NCBI GenBank assembly: GCA_002385415.1
Contig: DGDL01000010.1
Coordinates: 1 to 7,653, forward strand
DNA length: 7,653 nucleotides
Direction: 5' to 3'
DNA from: Clostridiales bacterium UBA3953
Lineage (GTDB): Bacteria > Bacillota > Clostridia > Oscillospirales > CAG-272
The position numbers and the translations under genes were made by a program. The notes under the pieces were generated by a model. The model saw only the letters and a list, made by a program, of their open reading frames with translations. It was not told the origin of the DNA and did no database searches. Position 1 is the stretch's first letter. Every line of letters starts with the position of its first letter. Of the stretch, positions 1 through 6,383 are shown in pieces.

Positions 1-462
1 ATCGGCGCTCTCATCGCAGCAAGCATCGTTGTCGTCGCAGTCGCAACAGCAAGTGTCGTTGTCGTCGCAGTCGCAGCAGCACTCATCCTTTTTTTCAGGC
101 TCCGGCTGCTTTGCGCCGCAGCGCGGGCAAAATGTCATGTCAAGTCCGATAACGGCGCGGCAGGAGACGCAGAGGCGCTCGTTTTTCAGCTTTGCTAGGT
201 CGTTTTCATAACTTTCGAGTTCGGCTTTCACCTTGTCAATTTTGTCGACAAGCTCGTCGTAAGAATATGTTTCGGATGCAGCGTTGCCTTTGAGCTCGTC
301 ATATTTAAGCCGGCCCAGACTTTCAAACAGATTGTTAAGCCGCGCTTTGCACGTTGAAATTTTATATTTCAGCTTTGCGATGCCGGTGAGTTTACCTGCT
401 TCACGCGCGGTATATTCAGCGGCCTCGGAAACCGTTTTAGAAAAGCTTTCCCAAAAATCCAT
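1..462 (-). CDS. Zinc-ribbon protein with Cys/Asp-rich repeat tail (3' end outside the window)
   Basis: The reading frame is open from an ATG at 462 to the left edge (154 codons, no stop), so the C-terminus is missing. The start is supported by GGAGG (complement of 471-475) 8 nt upstream and a consensus promoter behind it. Residues 1-95 are charged and probably helical (Lys/Glu/Leu-rich, possibly coiled coil), with no signal peptide or membrane segment. A zinc ribbon follows: C98-x2-C101 and C112-x2-C115, the latter as CPRCGAK, typical of small bacterial zinc-ribbon proteins. After a short Pro/Glu/Lys linker the tail has ten Cys between residues 128 and 149, built on a 10-residue repeat, CCCDCDDND plus T or A. 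Zinc binding by the ribbon follows from the family; metal binding by the tail is inference. Probably a cytoplasmic protein of unknown function, transcribed divergently from the CNNM gene. Confidence 0.8.
   Translation of the reverse strand, partial: MDFWESFSKTVSEAAEYTAREAGKLTGIAKLKYKISTCKARLNNLFESLGRLKYDELKGNAASETYSYDELVDKIDKVKAELESYENDLAKLKNERLCVSCRAVIGLDMTFCPRCGAKQPEPEKKDECCCDCDDNDTCCCDCDDNDACCDESAD
19..78 (-). repeat. Two tandem 30-bp repeats encoding the Cys/Asp tail
   Basis: Positions 19-48 and 49-78 are near-identical 30-bp units, differing at three positions (24, 25 and 46 against 54, 55 and 76). They encode two copies of the 10-residue unit CCCDCDDND+T/A. A partial third copy (CCDE) lies towards the left edge. 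The array is in frame with the zinc-ribbon gene, so copy-number changes would keep the frame. Confidence 0.85.
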
Positions 463-507
463 ATCAGGTACCTCCGGTTATAAGAATCGGCATATATTTA
501 TACACTC

Positions 508-536
508 ATTATATAGTAATCGTAAAATAATGTCAA
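508..536 (-). promoter_or_regulatory. Sigma-A promoter of the zinc-ribbon gene
   Basis: On the minus strand a perfect TTGACA (complement of 531-536) is separated by 17 bp from a perfect TATAAT (complement of 508-513). Transcription would start near 501, giving a 5' UTR of about 40 nt before the ATG at 462. Confidence 0.85.
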
Positions 537-587
537 TACAAAAGGGAAAATATAAGACGGCCTGTTGCCGAATATCCGCTTTTCCCA

Positions 588-616
588 TTGACAAAAATAA
601 ATTACAAGGGTATAAT
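588..616 (+). promoter_or_regulatory. Sigma-A promoter facing the CNNM gene
   Basis: A perfect TTGACA at 588-593, a 17-bp spacer and a perfect TATAAT at 611-616. The predicted start is near 622, some 187 nt before the TTG start at 809. It is back to back with the minus-strand promoter at 508-536; the two -35 boxes are 51 bp apart. Confidence 0.85.
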
Positions 617-621
617 ATATC

Positions 622-808
622 TTGACAAATTCCACAAACCGCGCGGCTTTCCGCCTCCCGGTTTGAATACTTATGGTTTGTTCCGGTGCGGTTGTTTCGG
701 CGCGGGTTGGCGGCTTGACCGCCGTAAAGAAACCGCAGGATTCGGCTTTGCCGAAATCTCCAGCTCTTCCCGATGTCCGGGGCGCCACCGTTACAGGGGG
801 AATAATTT
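622..808 (+). promoter_or_regulatory. Long hairpin-rich leader upstream of the CNNM gene; possible cis-regulatory RNA
   Basis: No convincing gene lies here. The transcript could fold into successive hairpins: an outer stem CAAACCG/CGGTTTG (635-641 with 659-665) enclosing GCGG-CTTT-CCGC (643-654); GCGGTT/AACCGC (688-693 with 731-736) enclosing GGCGG-loop-CCGCC (709-723); TTCGGC-TTT-GCCGAA (741-755); and TCCCG/CGGGG (768-772 with 778-782). The last lies just before the Shine-Dalgarno-like ACAGGGGG (793-800). I compared it by eye with the M-box, yybP-ykoY and NiCo motifs and recognised none. It may be an unassigned riboswitch-like leader, a small RNA, or simply a structured UTR. Confidence 0.4.
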
Positions 809-2221
809 TTGCCAGACCGATTGTGGGGTCAGCTTTTACTCCAATTGGTTCTGATCGCCATCAATGCGTTTTTTGCGTCCACGGAAATGGCGGTCGTATC
901 GCTCAATGACAAAAAGGTGAGGAAGCTCGCGGAGGGGGGCGACAAAAAAGCTCTTCGCCTGATGGAACTTGTGGAAAGACCCGACAACTTCCTTTCCACT
1001 ATTCAGGTCGGAATAACGCTTGCAGGATACCTTGGCAGTGCTTTTGCGGCAGACAACTTTGCCGGTCGCTTGAGCGGATGGCTTGTAGACGATGTCGGTC
1101 TTAAACTGCTTAGCCGCGATACGATTAACACCATTGCTATTATCCTGATAACCCTCATACTCTCATTTTTCACACTGGTGCTCGGAGAACTTGTGCCGAA
1201 GCGCATTGCCATGAAGCGTGCCGAAGCTGTCGCAAGTGCGGCAGCCGGCATTATACGCTTCACCGCGGCGCTGCTGCGGCCGATAGTTTGGCTGCTTTCC
1301 GCAACTTCGAACGGTGTGCTCAGCCTGCTTGGGTTTGACCCTCACGACAACGATGACGAGGTCACCGAAGAGGAAATACGGCTGATGGTCGATGCCGGCG
1401 AAGAAAAAGGCGCAATCGAGCCAACCGAAAAAGAGCTTATTGAAAACGTTTTTGAGTTCAACAATCTCACCGCAGCAGACGTTATGACCCACCGTATCAA
1501 TATGACCGCGCTGTGGATCGAAGACACCGAAGATGACATTGTCGAGACAATAATCGAGAGCGGTTTTTCAAGATTTCCGGTTTATGACAGAGACATCGAT
1601 GACATAATCGGTATTCTGTCGACGCGCAGATTTTTGCTTAATATGCATTCGGAAGATAAAAAGCCGCTCAATGAGCTGCTTTACCCGCCCTATTTTGTTC
1701 CCGAAACCGTTCGTGCCGACACGCTTTTCCGCGATATGCAGCAGAAAAAGATACATATCGCGATCGTGCTCGACGAATACGGCGGAACATCCGGTCTTGT
1801 CACGATGGAAGACTTGCTTGAGACGCTTGTCGGCCACATCTACGACGAGTCCGACCCGCAGACATCAGCCGATATTATCGATATGGGCGACGGGGTGCTG
1901 CGTGTAAAGGGTTCTGTCGAAATCGAAAGGCTTGAGGAGGCGCTCGGCGAGGATATCATGCTCGAAAGCGAAGACGACGAGGATATTGAAACCGTCGGCG
2001 GCCTTGTTTTCAGCCGCATGACCGCGATACCGGACGACGGGCCGAGTGATGAAATCATTATAGTCGGCAACCTCGAGATCACGCTTGAGCTTATCGAAGA
2101 CCACCGAGTTGCGTGGGCAAAGGTTCGCATCATCGAGGAAGAGACCGAAGAAGAATCGGTCAACAAGGCCGAGAGCGAGAGATTCGACAAGCTTGAAAAG
2201 GCCGAAAAGGGCAGCAGATAA
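809..2221 (+). CDS. Hemolysin-family CNNM/CBS/CorC_HlyC membrane protein (putative Mg2+/Co2+ transporter)
   Basis: A 470-residue protein with the full family architecture. Residues 1-180 form the CNNM (DUF21) membrane domain: hydrophobic segments near 8-28, 62-81, 104-128 and 143-174, the N-terminal signature NAFFASTEMAVVSLN (19-33) and the conserved GELVPKRIA (126-134). Residues about 220-345 are a CBS pair containing SRFPVYD (254-260) and LDEYGGTSGLVTMEDLLE (321-338). Residues about 355-442 are the CorC_HlyC transporter-associated domain, followed by an acidic/basic tail. Members sit in the cytoplasmic membrane; related CNNM/CorC proteins are linked to Mg2+ and Co2+ transport. The name 'hemolysin' is historical and does not imply toxicity. 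The TTG start is preferred because a frame-matched TAA lies at 803-805, GGGGG sits 8 nt upstream, and the N-terminus fits the family. Transcribed alone between a leader and a terminator. Confidence 0.93.
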   Translation: MPDRLWGQLLLQLVLIAINAFFASTEMAVVSLNDKKVRKLAEGGDKKALRLMELVERPDNFLSTIQVGITLAGYLGSAFAADNFAGRLSGWLVDDVGLKLLSRDTINTIAIILITLILSFFTLVLGELVPKRIAMKRAEAVASAAAGIIRFTAALLRPIVWLLSATSNGVLSLLGFDPHDNDDEVTEEEIRLMVDAGEEKGAIEPTEKELIENVFEFNNLTAADVMTHRINMTALWIEDTEDDIVETIIESGFSRFPVYDRDIDDIIGILSTRRFLLNMHSEDKKPLNELLYPPYFVPETVRADTLFRDMQQKKIHIAIVLDEYGGTSGLVTMEDLLETLVGHIYDESDPQTSADIIDMGDGVLRVKGSVEIERLEEALGEDIMLESEDDEDIETVGGLVFSRMTAIPDDGPSDEIIIVGNLEITLELIEDHRVAWAKVRIIEEETEEESVNKAESERFDKLEKAEKGSR

Positions 2222-2230
2222 GGCGATATG

Positions 2231-2260
2231 TGCCGGAGCCGAAAGCTCCGGCATTTTTTT
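2231..2260 (+). terminator. Intrinsic terminator of the CNNM gene
   Basis: A perfect 9-bp stem TGCCGGAGC/GCTCCGGCA with a CGAAA loop (2231-2253) is followed directly by seven T (2254-2260), starting 10 nt after the stop codon. Confidence 0.95.
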
Positions 2261-2405
2261 CTGCCCCTGCTGCCTTTTGACAAGTTTCCGCATGGCTTGC
2301 GTATAAAGCGTAGCCGCTTGGCTTTTAATTTCAGACATTTTTCTGCGTAAAATAAATGCCGGTGTGCAGCTATTTAAACTTTCGCTTGGTATTTTTGAGC
2401 ATAAC

Positions 2406-2434
2406 TTGATTTTTTGTCTGTCATGATTTATAAT
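2406..2434 (+). promoter_or_regulatory. Probable sigma-A promoter of the acyltransferase operon
   Basis: TTGATT (2406-2411), a 17-bp spacer and a perfect TATAAT (2429-2434). A second TATAAT at 2450-2455 with a weak TTTATA (2427-2432) 17 bp upstream may be an overlapping alternative. The first -10 is framed by an inverted repeat, TGTCAT (2419-2424) and ATGACA (2436-2441), which a repressor could use. The promoter assignment is from consensus matches; regulation is inference. Confidence 0.65.
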
Positions 2435-2456
2435 AATGACAAACATCAATATAATG

Positions 2457-2474
2457 TGCCGAATATATTCGGCA
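2457..2474. promoter_or_regulatory. Perfect 18-bp palindrome, candidate operator
   Basis: TGCCGAATATATTCGGCA equals its own reverse complement over all 18 bases. It lies 2 bp after the second candidate -10 (2450-2455), over that promoter's expected start site, and about 20 bp after the first -10. Position and symmetry suit a dimeric repressor site; an RNA hairpin in the leader is the alternative. No T-run follows, so it is not a terminator. Confidence 0.5.
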
Positions 2475-2509
2475 AATTACCATAGCGCCAAATGCGAGGA
2501 GAAAACCAA

Positions 2510-2563
2510 ATGAAAAAAGCAGATTTCGCAACAGGTGCGGCGGGGGTAGGGCATGAAAGATAA
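2510..2563 (+). CDS. 17-codon ORF overlapping the SGNH gene start (possible leader peptide)
   Basis: An ATG at 2510 has a good Shine-Dalgarno (GAGGAG, 2496-2501) 8 nt upstream and encodes MKKADFATGAAGVGHER before TAA at 2561-2563. It runs through the ATG of the next gene (2553) in another frame, so its stop lies 8 bases downstream of that start codon. The best ribosome site in the region therefore serves this short ORF, while the long gene has only a G-rich stretch (2543-2551) in front of it. This suggests translational coupling, but no family is recognisable and there is no attenuator-like codon run. It could be chance, or the sign of a start-site frameshift. Confidence 0.35.
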   Translation: MKKADFATGAAGVGHER

Positions 2564-4061
2564 AAGACATACCTCGAAACCCGCCGGCCAAACTATGGAA
2601 AACGGCAAATCCGCCGATACCGGCGAAGCTGTCGCAGAAAAATCCACACATCCGCCCGGTGCAAAGCACACATTCAGCAATATTCGCAGAATTTCGGATG
2701 CGGTTGTGCTTGGAATATTCATATTTCTTGTGTTTTTGCCGATGACGCTGCTTGCGGCAACCGGGCGTACAAGCTCTCCGCTGTCTTTTGAGGCAATGCC
2801 CGAGCTGCCCGAAGCAACGCTGAAAAACTATCTTGACGGCAAGTTGACGAACGGCTTTCAGGAATGGTTTTCAAAAAGCTGGCCGCTTCGTTCAACACTT
2901 GTTTTGGCTTATAACCAGTTTGTGTATGATCTGGAGAACATCGGCGCAGCGCCCGACCTCGGCGGCGTTGATGTGCTTGATAATACACCGGCGGAAACAG
3001 ATGATACAACCGAAGAAGTCCCACAGGGACCGGAGATACTTGAGTTTAACCCGCTTTATGCCGAAATCAACCGCCTGCGCATGGAGCAGGAGATGATAGA
3101 GCCCACAGGCTATAAAGGCACCGATCAGGTTATCATAGGCAAGTCGGGATACCTTTATGAAAACGGCTATATAAACGAGTATCTCGGCTATTCAAAGATG
3201 TATCGCGAGGTAACCCGCGAGACAATCGACGATCAGGTCAGAAAACTCGAGTATATTCAGGAGAAACTGGCAGAGCGCGGAACGGCTTTCGTGCTGCTTA
3301 TTACGCCCAGCAAGGCGTCACAGTATCCAGATGCCATACCGGATTGGTATAAAGCCGCAAACACCGCTCCTGAAGATTATGTGCGTCCCTATACAATGCT
3401 TATAGAGCGCCTGGCGGACAGCACCGTCAGTTATGTCGACTGTGCCTCTTTGTACAAAGAAATCGGGCTTCAGGACACATTCCCGAAAACGGGCATCCAC
3501 TGGAACAAGCTCGCGGCTGTCGAGGCGATCAGAGCAGTTTTGGCCAGCTATGAACAGCAAACCGGCAGGCCTGTCCGTCAGCTTGCGATCGAAAAGATTA
3601 ACAAGTCAAAGAATCCGCCCGGATTCGGTAACCCCGAGCAGGATATATTCGGCCTGGTTTACAGCGTGCGGCCCAATGCAAGGAAAATTGTCGACGATTG
3701 GTACTACTGGCCTGAAGTGTATGTCGAAAACCAAGGCGCCGAGCGTATAAGCGTATTTGTTCAAGGCGGCAGTTTTACGCATGATATAAATACATATTTG
3801 CCGATGTATAAAATCTCAAAGAAACTGCGCAGTGTCTATTATAACCAGGACGAAAAGCTGTTTGCCGACAATGCAACCGTCGACAAACAGTGGGACAGGT
3901 ATCTCAGTGACTGTGATCTCGTCATATTCGAGTGCAACGAGCAGTTTGTGCGCGGGTTCGGCGGCAATGCTCCCAGATGGGCACAGGCCGACGTTATAGG
4001 CTATGACATCGGGCCTCGGGTATACGAATCGCTTTACAACTATTTGCAGCGCAACAGCTAA
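2553..4061 (+). CDS. AlgX/AlgJ-type SGNH-like glycan O-acyltransferase, membrane-anchored
   Basis: 502 residues: a polar cytoplasmic N-terminus (1-48), one membrane segment (about 49-70), then a large extracytoplasmic domain. Family signs are IIGKSGYLYENG (194-205), the strand VLLITPSKASQYPD (247-260), the TGIHWN motif (313-318), VQGGSFTHD (403-411) and DLVIFECNEQ (455-464). These match the order seen in AlgJ/AlgX/DltD-like proteins that work with an MBOAT partner to O-acylate glycans outside the membrane. In characterised AlgX/AlgJ the Ser sits in a GDS motif and the His in D-x-H-W; here Ser407 and His316 remain but both acidic positions are Gly (G406, G314). The family call is good; activity and substrate are not known. 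First long gene of a three-gene operon, 12 nt before the MBOAT gene. The ATG at 2553 is chosen because the next ATG (2595) has no ribosome site. Confidence 0.82.
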   Translation: MKDKRHTSKPAGQTMENGKSADTGEAVAEKSTHPPGAKHTFSNIRRISDAVVLGIFIFLVFLPMTLLAATGRTSSPLSFEAMPELPEATLKNYLDGKLTNGFQEWFSKSWPLRSTLVLAYNQFVYDLENIGAAPDLGGVDVLDNTPAETDDTTEEVPQGPEILEFNPLYAEINRLRMEQEMIEPTGYKGTDQVIIGKSGYLYENGYINEYLGYSKMYREVTRETIDDQVRKLEYIQEKLAERGTAFVLLITPSKASQYPDAIPDWYKAANTAPEDYVRPYTMLIERLADSTVSYVDCASLYKEIGLQDTFPKTGIHWNKLAAVEAIRAVLASYEQQTGRPVRQLAIEKINKSKNPPGFGNPEQDIFGLVYSVRPNARKIVDDWYYWPEVYVENQGAERISVFVQGGSFTHDINTYLPMYKISKKLRSVYYNQDEKLFADNATVDKQWDRYLSDCDLVIFECNEQFVRGFGGNAPRWAQADVIGYDIGPRVYESLYNYLQRNS

Positions 4062-4073
4062 TAAGGTGACGAT

Positions 4074-5462
4074 ATGATATTTTCATCAACACTGTTTTTG
4101 TTCATTTTCCTGCCCGTGACTCTGCTGGTATATTACCTTATACCGGCAAAGCATCTTAAAATACGCAACATCGCGCTGCTTTGCGCGTCGCTGATCTTTT
4201 ATGCGTGGGGCGAGCCGAAAAATATAATATTGATGCTTGCTTCAATCGCCTGCAACTATATCTTCGGCTTGCTGATTGGCAAGTTTGCAGAAAGTTCGGG
4301 CAAAAAGAAGCTGGTGCTTGTCGCCTCGGTCGTGTTCAACCTTGGCATGCTCGGATATTTCAAGTATTGGAATCTCTTTACTTTCGGCAAGCTTTGGGAG
4401 GTTGCGCTGCCGATAGGTATCAGCTTTTACACCTTCCAGATAATGTCGTATGTTATCGACGTGTATCGCGGAGAGGTTGCCGTTCAGCGCAGCCCGTTTA
4501 AGCTCGGGCTTTACATATCGCTCTTCCCACAGCTTATCGCGGGCCCCATCGTGCGCTATGCGGACATTGAAGAGATGCTTTCCTCCCGCACGACCGACCT
4601 TAAAGGTTTTGCGATCGGCGTAAGGCGCTTTATAGTCGGTTTTTCCAAAAAGGTGCTTATTGCAAACGTCGTGGCCATTACCACCGACAATATATTCGCC
4701 ATGGAAACTCGTCCCGCCGCAACGGCGTGGCTGGGTATAATTTGCTATGCGCTGCAGATATATTTCGACTTTTCGGGATACAGCGACATGGCAATCGGTC
4801 TTGGCCGCATGTTCGGCTTCGAGTTTCTTGAAAACTTCAACTATCCGTATATCTCGACCTCGGTGCGCGAGTTTTGGCGCAGATGGCATATATCGCTTTC
4901 AACCTGGTTCCGTGATTACCTTTACATCCCGCTGGGCGGCAATCGCCGCGGCAAACTGCGCACATATATAAACCTTGTAATCGTTTTTGCCTGCACCGGC
5001 TTTTGGCACGGCGCGTCGTGGAGCTTCCTGATTTGGGGTCTTTACCATGGTTTCTTCCTTGTCATAGAGCGCATCGGGTTCGGACGCATACTTGATCGGC
5101 TCCCGAGGTTTGTCGGACACATATACACGCTGCTTGTGGTGCTGTTTGGCTGGGTGCTGTTCCGTGCCGACGATATAACCCTCGCTTTGAGATATGCTGG
5201 CGATATGCTAAACTTCGCCGACTTCGGTCTGGCACATGCCATATCACAGCTTGACAATCTCAAAGTAATAACGATAATAGCAGGCTTTATCGCAAGCATG
5301 CCGATACTCGCCTTTGTGAAAAAGCAGCTTGAAAAGCGCGGCGAGCAGGGCGAAGCGACGATTTCGGTTCTGTCTACCGCGGCTTGTGCGGTTATGTTCT
5401 GCTTTGCGATTGTCTGCCTGACCGGCTCGGACTACAACCCCTTCATCTATTTCAGGTTCTAA
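4074..5462 (+). CDS. MBOAT-family O-acyltransferase (AlgI/DltB/PatA type)
   Basis: 462 residues, polytopic, with typical AlgI-type features: N-terminal IFSSTLFLFIFLPV, FYAWGEPKN (42-50), GYFKYWN (94-100), LPIGISFYTFQIMSYVIDVY (112-131), FPQLIAGPIVRY (151-162), YFDFSGYSDMAIGLG (230-244), FWRRWHISLSTWFRDYLYIP (267-286), then GFWHGASW (309-316) carrying the catalytic-type His312, and LYHG (323-326). The C-terminus NPFIYFRF also fits. Known relatives move acyl groups from a cytoplasmic donor across the membrane to a partner that modifies alginate, peptidoglycan or teichoic acid. The partner here is the upstream SGNH-like protein. Ribosome site AAGGTGA (4063-4069) lies 4 nt before the ATG. The segment between KYWN and LPIGIS is short (about 11 residues), a modest deviation. 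The acyl group (likely acetyl) and the glycan cannot be read from the sequence. Confidence 0.95.
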   Translation: MIFSSTLFLFIFLPVTLLVYYLIPAKHLKIRNIALLCASLIFYAWGEPKNIILMLASIACNYIFGLLIGKFAESSGKKKLVLVASVVFNLGMLGYFKYWNLFTFGKLWEVALPIGISFYTFQIMSYVIDVYRGEVAVQRSPFKLGLYISLFPQLIAGPIVRYADIEEMLSSRTTDLKGFAIGVRRFIVGFSKKVLIANVVAITTDNIFAMETRPAATAWLGIICYALQIYFDFSGYSDMAIGLGRMFGFEFLENFNYPYISTSVREFWRRWHISLSTWFRDYLYIPLGGNRRGKLRTYINLVIVFACTGFWHGASWSFLIWGLYHGFFLVIERIGFGRILDRLPRFVGHIYTLLVVLFGWVLFRADDITLALRYAGDMLNFADFGLAHAISQLDNLKVITIIAGFIASMPILAFVKKQLEKRGEQGEATISVLSTAACAVMFCFAIVCLTGSDYNPFIYFRF

Positions 5463-5465
5463 TTG

Positions 5466-6323
5466 ATGGGACGGACGACTAAAGATATGAAAAGTAAAAT
5501 AAAAATTGCAATAGGCGCGCTGCTGTCGGCGTGGATTATAACGGCACTCGCTCCGGTGTGCGGGGCAAAGCCCGGCGACAATATAATGCTTGGTGCAAAA
5601 CTGCATGAAAGCACAGGCTATATAAACGATGAGGAGCGCGACATATTCCTGTTTGACGGTGACTACGACACCAAGTGGTGTGCTACCATCGATGATGTGA
5701 AATATGATTCTAAAACGCTCAAAAACTTAGCTTCGGACGGATTTATACATATCCTCAGCGTGGATTTTGGCGAGGAAAAGTATTTTGACAGCTACAGGCT
5801 CTACCTTGCCTCGACGGGTGCGCGCGACTTCGGCGTGGTGGCATACAATGCCTGTGCGTGGAAAATACAAATAAGCTCGGACGGAGAAATATGGAAAGAT
5901 GTATCGCGCGTTACCGAGTGTTATGAAGAAGAAGTGGTAACTGTCAACTTAGGCGTGCGCAAAGCGCGCTATCTGCGCATACTCGTCGACCAGCCCGAGC
6001 AAACCGCCGGCACGACATTGCGGCTATACGAGCTTGAGGTATACGAATGCGAGCCTGGCGAGCTTGCCGGCGGCATTGTAAGGACAAACGGCTCAAATGT
6101 CGAACTCAAAAAATCAGACGACACAGGTTCCGATGCGGACATCGCTGAAGCCGCCGCGGAATCCGAAGACATAGAGCTTGGTTATGTGCCTTCCGAGGCG
6201 GTAGAATACAAAGGCTATGAGCTGGGTGCGGGCGGTGTCGTCGCTATGGTAGCGCTTGCAATAGTCGCCATCGCGATTGCGGCAATTGCATCGCGCAGGG
6301 CGGCAAAAGAGCAGCTTTACTAA
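5466..6323 (+). CDS. Secreted F5/8 type C (discoidin) domain protein with C-terminal membrane anchor
   Basis: 285 residues from the ATG at 5466. A hydrophobic signal segment (about 13-34, ending near VCGA) leads to one discoidin/galactose-binding-like domain (about 39-194) with FDGDYDTKWCA (63-73), LSVDFGEEKYFDSYRLYL (97-114), WKIQISSDGEIWKDVS (132-147) and a closing RLYELEVYE (186-194). An acidic, low-complexity linker (about 195-250) follows, then an Ala/Ile-rich membrane segment (about 255-275) and the short basic tail RRAAKEQLY. The layout is an outward-facing lectin-like domain held in the membrane by its C-terminus. F5/8C domains often bind carbohydrate; the ligand here is unknown. It starts 3 nt after the MBOAT stop, so it is probably translationally coupled. 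TTG 5463 and ATG 5487 (weak GGGACGG upstream) are alternative starts; the latter gives a neater signal peptide. Confidence 0.85.
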   Translation: MGRTTKDMKSKIKIAIGALLSAWIITALAPVCGAKPGDNIMLGAKLHESTGYINDEERDIFLFDGDYDTKWCATIDDVKYDSKTLKNLASDGFIHILSVDFGEEKYFDSYRLYLASTGARDFGVVAYNACAWKIQISSDGEIWKDVSRVTECYEEEVVTVNLGVRKARYLRILVDQPEQTAGTTLRLYELEVYECEPGELAGGIVRTNGSNVELKKSDDTGSDADIAEAAAESEDIELGYVPSEAVEYKGYELGAGGVVAMVALAIVAIAIAAIASRRAAKEQLY

Positions 6324-6337
6324 AAGTTAATAAAAAA

Positions 6338-6381
6338 GCCGTCGCCTGGGCCTATATAAATTGCCCCGGCGGCGGTATTTT
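6338..6381 (+). terminator. Intrinsic terminator of the acyltransferase operon
   Basis: A 14-nt arm (6338-6351) pairs with 6363-6376 at 13 of 14 positions (two G-T wobbles, one mismatch) around an 11-nt AT-rich loop. It is flanked by six A (6332-6337) and TTTT (6378-6381). It starts 14 nt after the stop codon at 6323. Confidence 0.8.
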
Positions 6382-6383
6382 GA

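Larger units (their letters stand above)
2261..2509. other. Intergenic region between the CNNM gene and the acyltransferase operon
   Basis: No credible gene on either strand. The right half is AT-rich and holds the operon promoter, an inverted repeat around it and an 18-bp palindrome, listed separately. The left half has a TTGACA (2277-2282) with a TATAAA (2302-2307) at a poor 19-bp spacing, and a small hairpin AAGCG/CGCTT near 2305-2320. I see no firm function for these. Confidence 0.6.

Noticed and set aside
498..788. 96-codon minus-strand ORF in the divergent intergenic region
   Set aside because: It covers both consensus promoters and the CNNM leader, has no family resemblance and no ribosome site.
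588..909. Two overlapping plus-strand ORFs (588-854 and 673-909) before and into the CNNM gene
   Set aside because: They run out of frame into a well-supported gene, start inside the promoter or leader, and have no recognisable sequence.
2277..2307. TTGACA and TATAAA resembling a promoter just after the CNNM terminator
   Set aside because: The 19-bp spacing is poor and a better-spaced promoter with a perfect -10 lies closer to the operon.
1865..2449. 194-codon minus-strand ORF over the end of the CNNM gene
   Set aside because: It is antisense to conserved CorC_HlyC coding sequence and crosses the strong terminator; its internal ATG at 2337 has no good ribosome site.
4242..4889. 215-codon minus-strand ORF inside the MBOAT gene
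   Set aside because: It is a shadow of strongly conserved MBOAT sequence, made possible by codon bias, and has no promoter or family match.
3165..5630. Shared 14-mer GGCTATATAAACGA in the SGNH and F5/8C genes
   Set aside because: Both copies encode the tetrapeptide GYIN with the same preferred codons; it is too short and isolated to be a repeat element.
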